The notes below the pieces were generated by a model, which made no database searches, had not been told where the DNA came from, and saw nothing but the letters and a program-made list of their open reading frames with translations. DNA of 28,091 nt from contig VSPG01000025.1 in assembly GCA_009775265.1 (NCBI GenBank), forward strand, positions 1 through 28,091, written 5' to 3'. Shown in pieces: positions 7,835 to 15,909 of the stretch (within the stretch, counting starts at the first letter, position 1; each line of letters starts with the position of its first letter). The position numbers were made by a program, and so were the translations under genes. This DNA is from Muribaculaceae bacterium. Lineage in GTDB: Bacteria; Bacteroidota; Bacteroidia; Bacteroidales; Muribaculaceae.

Positions 7835-9070
7835 TTATATAGGGCCGAGTGTGAGCGTGGATGCATCGGTGAGTGTAGCCGCTGCTGCCGATAGAGCATC
7901 GGCTGTGACGGCATGTATGCGTTCGTCTGTCTCGGAGGGTTCTGCGGCGCGTCCGCAGAACAATGTGGAGCGGGCTATGCCCAATATGCGGTTCTCGCGG
8001 TTGTCGGCAGCCACTACAAGCTGGCCGAGGTACTGCCGCTTTGCTTGTTCAAGCCTGCGTGCCGAAATCGCGCTGCCGTCGGCGATGCTGCCTATGCATT
8101 GCTCCACGAGTCTGCGGCAGCGCGGAGTGTCGGCCGGATCGCATCCGTAATAGACGGTGAATGCTCCGCAGTCGGTGTACCATGCTGCGGATGCTTCCAC
8201 GGAGTAGACAAGTCCGCGGCGTTCGCGCAGAGCCACATTAAGAAGCGAGTTCATGCCGGGGCCTCCGAGGATGTTTGTGAGCAACGCGTAGCAGTGGCGC
8301 TCCGGCGAGAACATGCCCGGCAGTCGTGCGCCGAGTATGTTGTGGTCCTGGTGGGAGTCGATGTGTCTGTGTGTGTGGAATGCCGCTGTGACAGGTGGTG
8401 CCTCGTGCACGGACGGAGCAGCCTCCTGCGGCGGGTCGAAGTGCCGGCTGAAGGTTGCCGCTACGCGCGCTGCACTTTCAGGGCCGCTGTAGAATGCAAC
8501 CATGTTTTGTGCGGTGTAGTGCTTGTGCAGGTATCGGCGGCATTGTTCGCTATCGATGTGTGCAATGTCGGTTTTGCTTCCGAGTATGTTGTGTCCGAGT
8601 GGTGAGCCTGCGAAAAGCAGGTCGTCGAAATCATCGTAAACGGCATCCGCCGGAGAGTCAAGGTATGAATCTATTTCATCGGCTATTACCTGCCGCTCCT
8701 TGTCAAGCTCTCGTTCCGGAAAACGGGAGTTCTGCACGAGGTCGGCAATTAGTTCCGTGGCCCGAGCGGTGTTGCCTGCGGGATAAATGCTGTACACGAC
8801 GGTCTCCTCTTTGGTAGTAAACGCGTTCAGTTCGCCTCCCACGGCTTCCATACGGTTTATTATGTGCCACGACGAACGGCGCTGTGTGCCTTTGAAAATG
8901 TTATGCTCCACCATGTGGGCTATGCCGTGTGCGTCGTGCGCGTCGTCTCGGCTGCCCACACGTGCCGTCACTCCGGCTATTGCCGTGGAAGCGCCACGGG
9001 CATGCATGTGAACCATGCGCATGCCTGATGGCAGTGTCATGTATGTGATGGCGGCGCTGTCCTTACGCAT
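7835..9070 (-). CDS. M16 family zinc peptidase (insulinase/processing-peptidase-like)
   Basis: The product is 411 aa, the usual size of a one-unit bacterial M16B peptidase. The inverted zinc motif HMVEH is at residues 52-56, and the third ligand is E132 in ADEI, at the expected distance of about 76 residues. There is no signal peptide, so it is probably cytoplasmic. The C-terminal half has the partner-domain features LTNILGGPGMNSLLN and LRERRGLVYSVEA, the latter holding the Arg and Tyr of substrate-binding loops. The start codon lies inside the last codons of ispG, an 8-base overlap, so the two are probably translated from one message. The substrate cannot be told from sequence. Confidence 0.93.
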   Translation of the reverse strand: MRKDSAAITYMTLPSGMRMVHMHARGASTAIAGVTARVGSRDDAHDAHGIAHMVEHNIFKGTQRRSSWHIINRMEAVGGELNAFTTKEETVVYSIYPAGNTARATELIADLVQNSRFPERELDKERQVIADEIDSYLDSPADAVYDDFDDLLFAGSPLGHNILGSKTDIAHIDSEQCRRYLHKHYTAQNMVAFYSGPESAARVAATFSRHFDPPQEAAPSVHEAPPVTAAFHTHRHIDSHQDHNILGARLPGMFSPERHCYALLTNILGGPGMNSLLNVALRERRGLVYSVEASAAWYTDCGAFTVYYGCDPADTPRCRRLVEQCIGSIADGSAISARRLEQAKRQYLGQLVVAADNRENRILGIARSTLFCGRAAEPSETDERIHAVTADALSAAAATLTDASTLTLGPI

Positions 9071-10688
9071 CTTTCCAGTCTCCGTTATCTTTGATGAGCT
9101 GAATGAGTTGTGGCAGTGCTTCCTCGGCGGGTATGTTCTTTATCACACATTTCTTATTTTTGTATAGGCTCACATTTCCTGCTGCGGCGCCTACGTAGCC
9201 GTAATCGGCGTCGGCCATTTCTCCGGGGCCGTTGACAATGCAGCCCATCACGCCTATTTTCAGTCCTGTAAGGTGTCCGGTAGCCTGCTTGATGCGAGCA
9301 AGCGTGCCCTGCAGGTCGAACAGCGTGCGTCCGCATCCGGGGCATGCGATATACTCCGTTTTGGAGAAGCGCAGGCGTGTGGCCTGCAGTATTCCGAGCG
9401 ATAGTTCGCACAGCTTGTCGGCATTTAGCGACGGAGCCTGTATCTCTATGCCGTCGGCAAATCCGTCAAGCAGGAGTGTCCCTAATTCGATTGCGGCTTC
9501 CACTACTACTTCGTCGGCGGGCATTGATGCAGGATAGCGGCGTCTTATCACCACCGGCGTGTCATTGCCTGCATCTGCCATGGCGTGCATGCGTGCGCGG
9601 ATTTCCGCTATCGGGTTTATGGCATCATCCGCTGCTTCCACTACGATGATGCCTTCGGGGAGCGCTTCGGCGTCGGGATAATCTACGCCTACGGCGACGG
9701 GGAGTTGTCCGCCGCCTATATTGCCTATGGCGCGGGATTGACGCCGCGACGGGGCGAACACATCGTAGCCGTCAGACAGTTTGCCGCCAGAAGGGGCGGC
9801 TTTCGCTATTCGTCCGATATAATCGCGTATCTGTGCAGCTACGGGTATTTCCGCCGTAGGGTCTTCGCTGAGCGACACGCGTATGGTGTCGCCGATGCCG
9901 TCCACAAGCAGCGAGCCTATGCCTACGGCCGATTTTATGCGACCTTCAAGTTCGTTGCCTGCTTCTGTCACCCCGAGGTGAAGCGGGTAGTGCATGTCCT
10001 CCGCATCCATTGCTGCTACGAGACGGCGCACGGTTTCGGTCATCACAAGCACATTGGAAGCTTTGATGCTTATCACCACGTCGGTGAAGCGTTCGTCGCG
10101 GCATACACGCAAAAACTCCATGGCAGATTCGACCATGCCGGCGGGGGTGTCGCCGTAACGGCTCATTATACGGTCGCTCAGCGAGCCGTGGTTCACTCCT
10201 ATGCGCAGAGCCGTGCCTCGGCTTCGGCAAAGTTCCAACAGGGGTACCAGTTTGTCGCGGAGCCGTTGGAGTTCGGCGGCGTATTCCGTGTCGGTGTATT
10301 CGAGATGTTTGAACACGCGTCCCGGGTCGATGAAATTGCCCGGATTGATACGCACTTTCTCCACTTCTTCCGCCGCTGCGAATGCTGCGGCCGGATTGAA
10401 ATGTATGTCGGCTACGAGAGGGACGTCCGTTCCCTGGGCGCGCAAAGCCGCGCGGATATTGCCGAGGTTGCGTGCATGAGCCACACCCTGCGCCGTTAGG
10501 CGCACTATCTCTGCGCCGGCTTCGGCCAGGCGCATACATTGCTCTGCGCTGGCCTCGGTGTCGAGTGTGGACGTATTTGTCATGGACTGGAGACGTACGG
10601 GATTGCTGCCTCCTATGGTGATGCTGCCCACATGCGCTTCCGATGTGGCGCGGCGGTTATAGTCAAGTCGGGTGATCATATTAGACAA
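9063..10688 (-). CDS. ispG: 4-hydroxy-3-methylbut-2-enyl-diphosphate synthase IspG
   Basis: IspG converts methylerythritol cyclodiphosphate to HMBPP in the MEP isoprenoid pathway using a [4Fe-4S] cluster. The N-terminus has the TIM-barrel start (VGSITIGGSNPVRLQSMTNT) and the barrel continues to about residue 280. The C-terminal reductase-like domain carries the cluster ligands C449 and C452 (CPGCG), C483 and E490 (GCIVNGPGE). At 541 aa it is longer than the ~370-aa enterobacterial form because of an inserted domain between barrel and cluster domain, as known in Bacteroidetes and plants. The start could also be Met4. It follows the PAP2-like gene by 3 bases and overlaps the M16 peptidase gene by 8. 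Confidence 0.97.
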   Translation of the reverse strand: MSNMITRLDYNRRATSEAHVGSITIGGSNPVRLQSMTNTSTLDTEASAEQCMRLAEAGAEIVRLTAQGVAHARNLGNIRAALRAQGTDVPLVADIHFNPAAAFAAAEEVEKVRINPGNFIDPGRVFKHLEYTDTEYAAELQRLRDKLVPLLELCRSRGTALRIGVNHGSLSDRIMSRYGDTPAGMVESAMEFLRVCRDERFTDVVISIKASNVLVMTETVRRLVAAMDAEDMHYPLHLGVTEAGNELEGRIKSAVGIGSLLVDGIGDTIRVSLSEDPTAEIPVAAQIRDYIGRIAKAAPSGGKLSDGYDVFAPSRRQSRAIGNIGGGQLPVAVGVDYPDAEALPEGIIVVEAADDAINPIAEIRARMHAMADAGNDTPVVIRRRYPASMPADEVVVEAAIELGTLLLDGFADGIEIQAPSLNADKLCELSLGILQATRLRFSKTEYIACPGCGRTLFDLQGTLARIKQATGHLTGLKIGVMGCIVNGPGEMADADYGYVGAAAGNVSLYKNKKCVIKNIPAEEALPQLIQLIKDNGDWKDA

Positions 10689-10691
10689 ACT

Positions 10692-11366
10692 CTAAAAAAT
10701 GCACATGAGAGAAAATACGCAGACGCATCCCCAAAGCCATCCGGCGAATACCTGCGCCAGCGTGTGCCGTTCAAGTACGAGCCGCGACGACCCTACAAGA
10801 CCCCCTGCGATTATGATTGCCGTCAGCCATATCATTGCGTTGACGCTCGCCAGGCCTGCGGCGGTGAGCCATAGCATCATTCCTGCCATACCTCCTATTC
10901 CGATGGCGTGGGCGCTGATTTTCCAGCGCAGGTTTATTAGTATGGCCACGAATACCGCAACCGCAGCTCCGCAGAAGAAACTAAGGAGCCACAGCGGTGC
11001 GTGGAGCATGCCGAGATAGACGGCCGCTCCGGCAAATGCAAATATCGAGATGCCCATGGGTAGGGTGCGCTCGCGTCGGCGCGACAGGCATACGTCGCTG
11101 ATGCGGCCTGCCCGCATCAGCAATAAGAGCAGTGCCATAGGAATGGCGGTCGTGATTATTGCCACACCGAGCGTGGCACCTATGCGTGTGCGTTCAGGCA
11201 GAACCTGCAACGGGGTAATCCACATGGCTATGGCCATGCAGTAGACGGGTATGAGCAGCGGCATGAACGTGTCGCTTATTATCTGTGCCGCCTTTGCAAG
11301 GCGTCCGCGTGGCGTCTGCTCTGGCTTGGAATCGGTTTTTATGGTGTTGTTGTCGATCTGTTCCAT
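10692..11366 (-). CDS. PAP2-like integral membrane phosphatase family protein
   Basis: The product is 224 aa with about six hydrophobic segments after a polar N-terminus. It carries reduced PAP2 motifs: SRRRERTLP in place of K-x6-RP, KISAHAIGIGG in place of PSGH, and SRLVLERHTLAQ as the third motif, with the family Asp after His replaced (HTLAQ). This form is common in Bacteroidetes PAP2 proteins. Classical members dephosphorylate lipid phosphates such as undecaprenyl diphosphate or phosphatidic acid. The gene ends 3 bases before ispG, so a link to isoprenoid phosphate metabolism is tempting but inferred. The missing Lys and Asp leave catalytic activity uncertain. Confidence 0.8.
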   Translation of the reverse strand: MEQIDNNTIKTDSKPEQTPRGRLAKAAQIISDTFMPLLIPVYCMAIAMWITPLQVLPERTRIGATLGVAIITTAIPMALLLLLMRAGRISDVCLSRRRERTLPMGISIFAFAGAAVYLGMLHAPLWLLSFFCGAAVAVFVAILINLRWKISAHAIGIGGMAGMMLWLTAAGLASVNAMIWLTAIIIAGGLVGSSRLVLERHTLAQVFAGWLWGCVCVFSLMCIF

Positions 11367-11384
11367 CGTTGCAGCTAAAATTTG

Positions 11385-12818
11385 TCAGAATTTTTTACGC
11401 AGGCGCGCAACGGGCAGCCCGAGTTTTTCGCGGTATTTTGCCACTGTGCGGCGAGCTATGTCGTAGCCCTCGGCGGCGAGGGCTGTACGCAATGCCTCAT
11501 CGCTCAGCGGGGTCTGTTTGTCTTCTTCGGCAATTATACTCTTGATTTTTTCAAGCAGTTCGTGCGACGAGGTGTCTGCATCGTCGATAGGGCGTTCATT
11601 GAAAAACATTTTCACAGGATATATGCCGGAAGGTGTAGCCACGTATTTTCCGGCGGTCGCACGAGAAATGACACTTAGATCGTAGCCGGTGTCGGCGGCT
11701 ATGTCGCGAAGAATCATCGGACGTATGTTCGCCCGCTCTGATGTGATGAAAAATTCCTTCTGCCTCGTCACTATGGCGCGCATTACCGACATGAGTGTCC
11801 GGGCGCGTGCATCGAGCATTTTAATGAAGCTGCGTGCTTCGTCGTGGCGGGTACGCACGAATGCGTACGCGTCGCGTTCCCGCTGAGATGCAGCGGCTTT
11901 GCTTTCGTCTGGAATGAAAGACTCCTCTATTGCGAGTTCAGGCAGGCGCCCTGTGAGTGCCACTGTTGCACGGCCGTCATTATCTATTTCTACATTGAAA
12001 TCAGGCACAATGTAGCGTGTGCGGCTGTCTGTGCTGTCGTCGGCATGTCCGCCAGGTTTGGGGTCGAGTGAGGTTATTATGGATATGGCACGCGATATTG
12101 CATTGTCGTCTACTCCCAATGCGGCGCGCAGGCGTTCTGAGTGGCGCTTTGTGAAAGATTCGAAATGCCGGTCGACTATTTCTGTGGCAAGTTCGGTGTC
12201 GGGAGTCTGTTTCATCCGCGAGAGTTGCAGAAGCATGCAGTCTCTTAGATCGATGGCTCCTATGCCGGCCGGTTCAAGGCGCCTTACCACGGCAAGCATG
12301 CGCCGGAAGTCGTCGGCTTCCGCATCGACTCCTGTCGCAGCGCTCATGTCGTCGGCCATGGCCAACGGCGAGCGTGTCAGATAACCGTTGTCGTCGAGAT
12401 TGTCCACAATGTATTCGGCGATGACTCTGTCGTGTTCGTCAAGATTGAAATCGGCCAATTGGGCTTTCAGTGATTCGGCAAGAGTTTCTCCCGGAGCGGC
12501 TGCCGGCATTTCGTATCCGGGCTCGTCAAATGCGGAGCGCGCACCGTATCGATAGAACGGCACGTCGTCATCATCGCCGTAATCCGCACGCTGGAGCTGT
12601 TCGGCACTTTCTACGAAAGTACCTTCGCCGGATTCTACACCGGTGTTGTCGGATTCCGCACCGAGTTCTGTCAATGCGGGATTCTCGTCGACTACGCGCC
12701 TCACTTCGTCTTCAATTTCGGGTGTGGACATTTCAAGCAGTCTCCCGTAGAGCATTTGCTCCGGGTGAAGCCGTTGTTGCAGGCGTTGCTGTTGCGACAG
12801 TTCGAGCGATTCTTTCAT
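11385..12818 (-). CDS. rpoN: RNA polymerase sigma-54 factor RpoN
   Basis: The product is 477 aa, the normal sigma-54 length. Region I (residues 1-50) is Gln/Leu-rich, with LELSQQQRLQQRLHPEQMLYGRLLEM followed by ENPAL. An acidic linker covers about 53-105. The core-binding and HTH regions follow, and the RpoN box ARRTVAKYRE at 455-464 recognises the -24 element. Sigma-54 directs transcription that depends on AAA+ enhancer-binding proteins; none is encoded in this window. It is preceded by a weak terminator and a promoter-like site, and the PAP2-like gene follows 18 bases downstream, so rpoN may head the rpoN-PAP2-ispG-M16 unit. Confidence 0.96.
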   Translation of the reverse strand: MKESLELSQQQRLQQRLHPEQMLYGRLLEMSTPEIEDEVRRVVDENPALTELGAESDNTGVESGEGTFVESAEQLQRADYGDDDDVPFYRYGARSAFDEPGYEMPAAAPGETLAESLKAQLADFNLDEHDRVIAEYIVDNLDDNGYLTRSPLAMADDMSAATGVDAEADDFRRMLAVVRRLEPAGIGAIDLRDCMLLQLSRMKQTPDTELATEIVDRHFESFTKRHSERLRAALGVDDNAISRAISIITSLDPKPGGHADDSTDSRTRYIVPDFNVEIDNDGRATVALTGRLPELAIEESFIPDESKAAASQRERDAYAFVRTRHDEARSFIKMLDARARTLMSVMRAIVTRQKEFFITSERANIRPMILRDIAADTGYDLSVISRATAGKYVATPSGIYPVKMFFNERPIDDADTSSHELLEKIKSIIAEEDKQTPLSDEALRTALAAEGYDIARRTVAKYREKLGLPVARLRKKF

Positions 12819-12826
12819 TGCAATTG

Positions 12827-12834
12827 CAAAATTA
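12827..12834 (-). promoter_or_regulatory. Possible rpoN -7 promoter element
   Basis: The minus strand reads TAATTTTG, a full match to TAnnTTTG. It lies 9 bases from the rpoN ATG, so the leader would be only a few bases. No TTTG or TTG is seen at the expected -33 spacing, which lowers confidence. It directly follows a terminator-like hairpin. Confidence 0.35.
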
Positions 12835-12837
12835 GCG

Positions 12838-12859
12838 AAAAAATCATGAAAACCTCATG
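12838..12859 (-). terminator. Weak intrinsic terminator after the omega-amidase gene
   Basis: The minus strand has CATGA-GGTTT-TCATG, then A and six Ts (12838-12843). The stem is only 5 bp and AT-rich, so it may be leaky. Its position between the omega-amidase stop and the rpoN promoter-like site makes sense. Confidence 0.4.
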
Positions 12860-12862
12860 GTT

Positions 12863-13666
12863 TCACAGCCCGAAATCAAAGTTGTCGGCATCGTTTGCAG
12901 CAGGAAAACGTTTTCGTGCGGCTCGTATGGATTCGAGTGAGAATGTGGCCGTAGTGCCGCTATCTTGGAATGCTGGCATGCCCATATGGTCGAATGCGAA
13001 ACTGCATCCGTCGTAGATGCCGTAATCGTCGCGTCCGCCACGATTGGAGCACACTATAGGAGCTTGATTCTCTATAGCGCGGGCTATCAACAGATGCTCA
13101 AGGGCATATACACGTGCCATAGGCCAATTGGCCGGTAACAGCATTATGTCATAGGCATATGCACGGTTACGCATCCACGCCGGAAACCGCAGGTCGTAGC
13201 ATACACTGAGCGCCACATTCCAACCACGGAAGCGTATAACGGGAGGTGTTTCCGTGCCTTTTCCGAAAATTTCGCCTTCGCGGCTGAGAGAGAAAAGGTG
13301 TCTTTTGTCGTAGAATGTGGCGTGGCCGTCGGGTTCCACAAAAAAGGCACGGTTGTAGCACATCCCGTTGCTGCCGCTTGCGGCCATAGACCCGGTTACT
13401 GCTGCTTTGGAGCATGCCGCCATTTCGCGCACTGCATCCATGGTTATGCCATTGTCTGTCTCGGCCAATTCGTGCATGGCGCCGGGGTTGTTGGCGTATC
13501 CGGTGGAAAACAGCTCCGGAAGTACGATGATGTCGTGCGTGCCGTCAAGCCTTTTTACAGATTCCGTCGCGGCCCGGAGGTTGGCGTTGGTATCTCCGAA
13601 ACTAATGTCGAGGGGGACGACGGCAACGGAAATGTCATTTTTGCATGAGCTATTGCCGTGGGTCAT
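12863..13666 (-). CDS. Nitrilase-superfamily amidohydrolase, omega-amidase (YafV) type
   Basis: The product is 267 aa from the ATG at 13664-13666, which gives the normal nitrilase N-terminus (ISVAVVPLDISFGD). An in-frame ATG at 13711 would add 15 residues reaching into the neighbour. The Glu-Lys-Cys triad is E51 (VLPELFSTGY), K121 (YDKRHLF) and C156 (VCYDLRFPAWMRN). The CYDLRFP-W-RN wording and the KRHLF motif are typical of YafV/Nit2 omega-amidases, which deaminate 2-oxoglutaramate or 2-oxosuccinamate in methionine salvage or glutamine transamination. The start overlaps the acyltransferase gene by 17 bases, suggesting coupling. Confidence 0.88.
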   Translation of the reverse strand: MTHGNSSCKNDISVAVVPLDISFGDTNANLRAATESVKRLDGTHDIIVLPELFSTGYANNPGAMHELAETDNGITMDAVREMAACSKAAVTGSMAASGSNGMCYNRAFFVEPDGHATFYDKRHLFSLSREGEIFGKGTETPPVIRFRGWNVALSVCYDLRFPAWMRNRAYAYDIMLLPANWPMARVYALEHLLIARAIENQAPIVCSNRGGRDDYGIYDGCSFAFDHMGMPAFQDSGTTATFSLESIRAARKRFPAANDADNFDFGL

Positions 13667-14207
13667 CTTCGGTAGTGAATTTTTCGGGATATTTGCCTTG
13701 ATATGGGGCATAATAGTCTTTAACGGCGCGCATGTCGGAGTCTATGTCGCCCGTGGGGTGGAACATGTCGTGGATGAATATATGTCGGGAGGCAAAATCT
13801 ATCACGGCAAGCATCACGGGCACGTCTGCATCACGGGCTATCCGCAGGAATCCCGAGTGCCATTTTGTTGTGCGGCTGCGCGTGCCTTCAGGGGTGATGG
13901 CGATGCGGAGTTCCTTGCTATCCTTGAAACGTCGGGTCAGTTCCTCTACGAGCGAGGGTCCTCCCGGCCTGCGGTCGACAGGCACACCTCCGATTTTGCG
14001 GAAAAAAAATCCGAGAGGCCAGAAAAACCAGCTTTTTTTCATCAGGAAACCTGCCGAACGGCCTACACTCCGTATGGCAAGTTCTCCGAGAAGGAAGTCT
14101 ACATTGCTCGTATGCGGAGCCACGCATATGATGCAGCGTGGCAGATCGGGCACGTCAACGCTCACCTTCCAGCCCATGAGCCGGAGGATGTGTGCGGCTA
14201 AATTCAT
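13650..14207 (-). CDS. PlsC-like lysophospholipid acyltransferase family protein
   Basis: The product is 185 aa, shorter than PlsC (about 240 aa) and close to the compact Bacteroidetes acyltransferases. The catalytic H-x4-D motif is H32/D37 in PHTSNVDF. The phosphate-binding motif is TPEGTRSR (EGTR at 107-110), and VPVDRR at 76-80 is the usual block between them. The N-terminus (MNLAAHILRLMGW) looks like a short membrane-surface helix. It probably transfers an acyl group to a lysophospholipid or a related glycerol lipid. The exact acceptor is not readable. It starts 23 bases after the 120-aa gene ends. Confidence 0.85.
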   Translation of the reverse strand: MNLAAHILRLMGWKVSVDVPDLPRCIICVAPHTSNVDFLLGELAIRSVGRSAGFLMKKSWFFWPLGFFFRKIGGVPVDRRPGGPSLVEELTRRFKDSKELRIAITPEGTRSRTTKWHSGFLRIARDADVPVMLAVIDFASRHIFIHDMFHPTGDIDSDMRAVKDYYAPYQGKYPEKFTTEDDPRQ

Positions 14208-14230
14208 ATGTATGCTGTTAGTCCAAACTC

Positions 14231-14593
14231 TTATTCCGTTGCGGCTGCTTTTACAGCATCGCGCAATTCCTGTGGCAGCATAGCGTTCATTTCTTTGAGT
14301 ATGGCGGCTACTTCTGCCTTTACGTCGGCGTTAAGCTTTGCAAAGGCGGTGCGGTTGTATTTTCGGCGTGCTTCGTTATACTCATGCACGGAATCGAATT
14401 CTTTCCTGCTTTTGTCGAACGCAAAACTGCAGTGCGACAGGGCGTTTATCTGCAAAGCTGCGGCACGGGCCACGAGTTTGTCGGTTTTCTCGTCGTCAAA
14501 TGACTCTATGAAGCACGATGCGTAAAGGAGTTCGTCGGCTATTGCGCCGCAAAGGTTGCGTATCTGTTTCTTTACAATGCGTTTGTTTGCCAT
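14231..14593 (-). CDS. Conserved-looking small helical protein, function unknown
   Basis: The product is 120 aa with no signal peptide or membrane segment. It is rich in Ala, Lys and Glu and predicted by eye to be nearly all helix, with a basic start (MANKRIVKKQIRNLCGAIADELL). I do not recognise a family. The gene starts 4 bases after the thrC stop and precedes the PlsC-like gene by 23 bases, so it is probably co-transcribed. Normal codon use and tight spacing support a real gene. Confidence 0.75.
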   Translation of the reverse strand: MANKRIVKKQIRNLCGAIADELLYASCFIESFDDEKTDKLVARAAALQINALSHCSFAFDKSRKEFDSVHEYNEARRKYNRTAFAKLNADVKAEVAAILKEMNAMLPQELRDAVKAAATE

Positions 14594-14597
14594 GTCA

Positions 14598-15878
14598 TTA
14601 ATTGTTTTTTATGATTATTTTGCGTAGAGCCGGAAGAGTCGGATCTATTTTTTCTTTAATTATAGGGGATGCCATGAATCGTGTGAGTTGTAGAGGCAAT
14701 TCAATGGCGCGACCGGTTATGGATGTCATACGGTCAAGAAATTTTGCAGGGTGGGTGTTTACCAATGCCACACCTGCTTTTGAACCGGCCGGCCGTTGCA
14801 GCAGCGTCGCTATGGCTGAAGCCGAGCGAGGTTCGGCTATGTAGCCGCAGTGTTCATAAACGAAGCGAACGGCGTCTTCCTGCTGGGATGGAGAAAAAAC
14901 TTTTGCGTTTATTTCGCGACGCATGTTCTGCATGTCGCCTCCATATAGAGCCATTATTCGTGGCATGTTTGCAGGATAGCTGTTGGATGGATTCTGTTCG
15001 GGAATAGGGTGTCCTGCCATAACGTCGGCGAACATCCCCGGAGAACAAGCGCCGGTGATGGAGCCGAGCGGTGCTCCCATCTTGCGTGCCATAGCGGCGG
15101 CGGCCACATTGCTGAGGTTGCCGCAAGGCATTGTGAAATCCGTATCGTAAGGGTTTATGCCGGCAGCCTGAAGTCGCGCGCAAGCTTCGAAAAAATATAT
15201 TATCTGCGGCAGTACGCGTCCGAGGTTCAGCGAGTTGGCGCTGGTGAGGTGCAGCGACTCGTTCAACTCGGCATCGAGAAGTGCGGTGTCAACCAACCTG
15301 TTGCAGTCGTCGATGCTGCCTCTGACTTCGATAGGATGGGTATTGCTGCCCAGTGTTGCGAACTGCGATTCCTGCATGCGGTTGAGTCTTCCGCGAGGGT
15401 AGAGAATGAAAACCTCCACTCCGTCAAGGCCGTGGAATGCGTTGGCGATGGCTCCTCCGCTGTTGCCTGTGGTTGCTACGAGCACGTTTATACGCTTGTC
15501 GCTGCTGTTTGCGGCTAAGTGACGGTACAGGCGTGCCAAAAAACGGGTGCCTATGTCTTTGAACGACAGCGAAGGCCCGTGGAAAAGTTCGAGAGCGAAC
15601 AGATTGGTAGCTATTCTGACAAGTGGTATCTTGAAATTAATGCTGTCAGATACTATCTGTTTGAGTACGGCGCCGTCGACATCTTCGCCAAACAGCGAAT
15701 TTGCCACAACGTAGGCTATGTCGGGGAGAGAAAGCTGGTCTATATTGTTGAAAAATGCCCGTGGTATGCTGGGCCACGATGCGGGCATGTATATGCCTCC
15801 GTCCGGAGCTACGCAGTGCACTATGGCCTGTGAGAGCGAAGCTCTCGCAGAGTTGCCTGATGTGCTGTAGTACTGCAT
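14598..15878 (-). CDS. thrC: Threonine synthase
   Basis: This PLP enzyme converts O-phosphohomoserine to threonine, the last step of threonine synthesis. The product is 426 aa, the size of the short ThrC type found in Bacteroides and E. coli. The N-terminus MQYYSTSGNSARASLSQAI and PDGGIYMP are characteristic. The PLP lysine is K107 in GPSLSFKDIGTRF, and TTGNSGGAIANAF is the glycine/serine loop for PLP phosphate. The last residues (IDPTLPALRKIIIKNN) are unremarkable. It is separated from the upstream stress protein gene by 31 bases and from the 120-aa gene by 4. Other thr genes are not in this window. Confidence 0.96.
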   Translation of the reverse strand: MQYYSTSGNSARASLSQAIVHCVAPDGGIYMPASWPSIPRAFFNNIDQLSLPDIAYVVANSLFGEDVDGAVLKQIVSDSINFKIPLVRIATNLFALELFHGPSLSFKDIGTRFLARLYRHLAANSSDKRINVLVATTGNSGGAIANAFHGLDGVEVFILYPRGRLNRMQESQFATLGSNTHPIEVRGSIDDCNRLVDTALLDAELNESLHLTSANSLNLGRVLPQIIYFFEACARLQAAGINPYDTDFTMPCGNLSNVAAAAMARKMGAPLGSITGACSPGMFADVMAGHPIPEQNPSNSYPANMPRIMALYGGDMQNMRREINAKVFSPSQQEDAVRFVYEHCGYIAEPRSASAIATLLQRPAGSKAGVALVNTHPAKFLDRMTSITGRAIELPLQLTRFMASPIIKEKIDPTLPALRKIIIKNN

Positions 15879-15909
15879 GTTTTGACTTCGGTAGTGGTAT
15901 GTTAGGGAA

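Noticed and set aside
9585..10499. 304-aa plus-strand frame opposite ispG
   Set aside because: ispG is certain from its cluster ligands and barrel motifs; the antisense product has no recognisable features.
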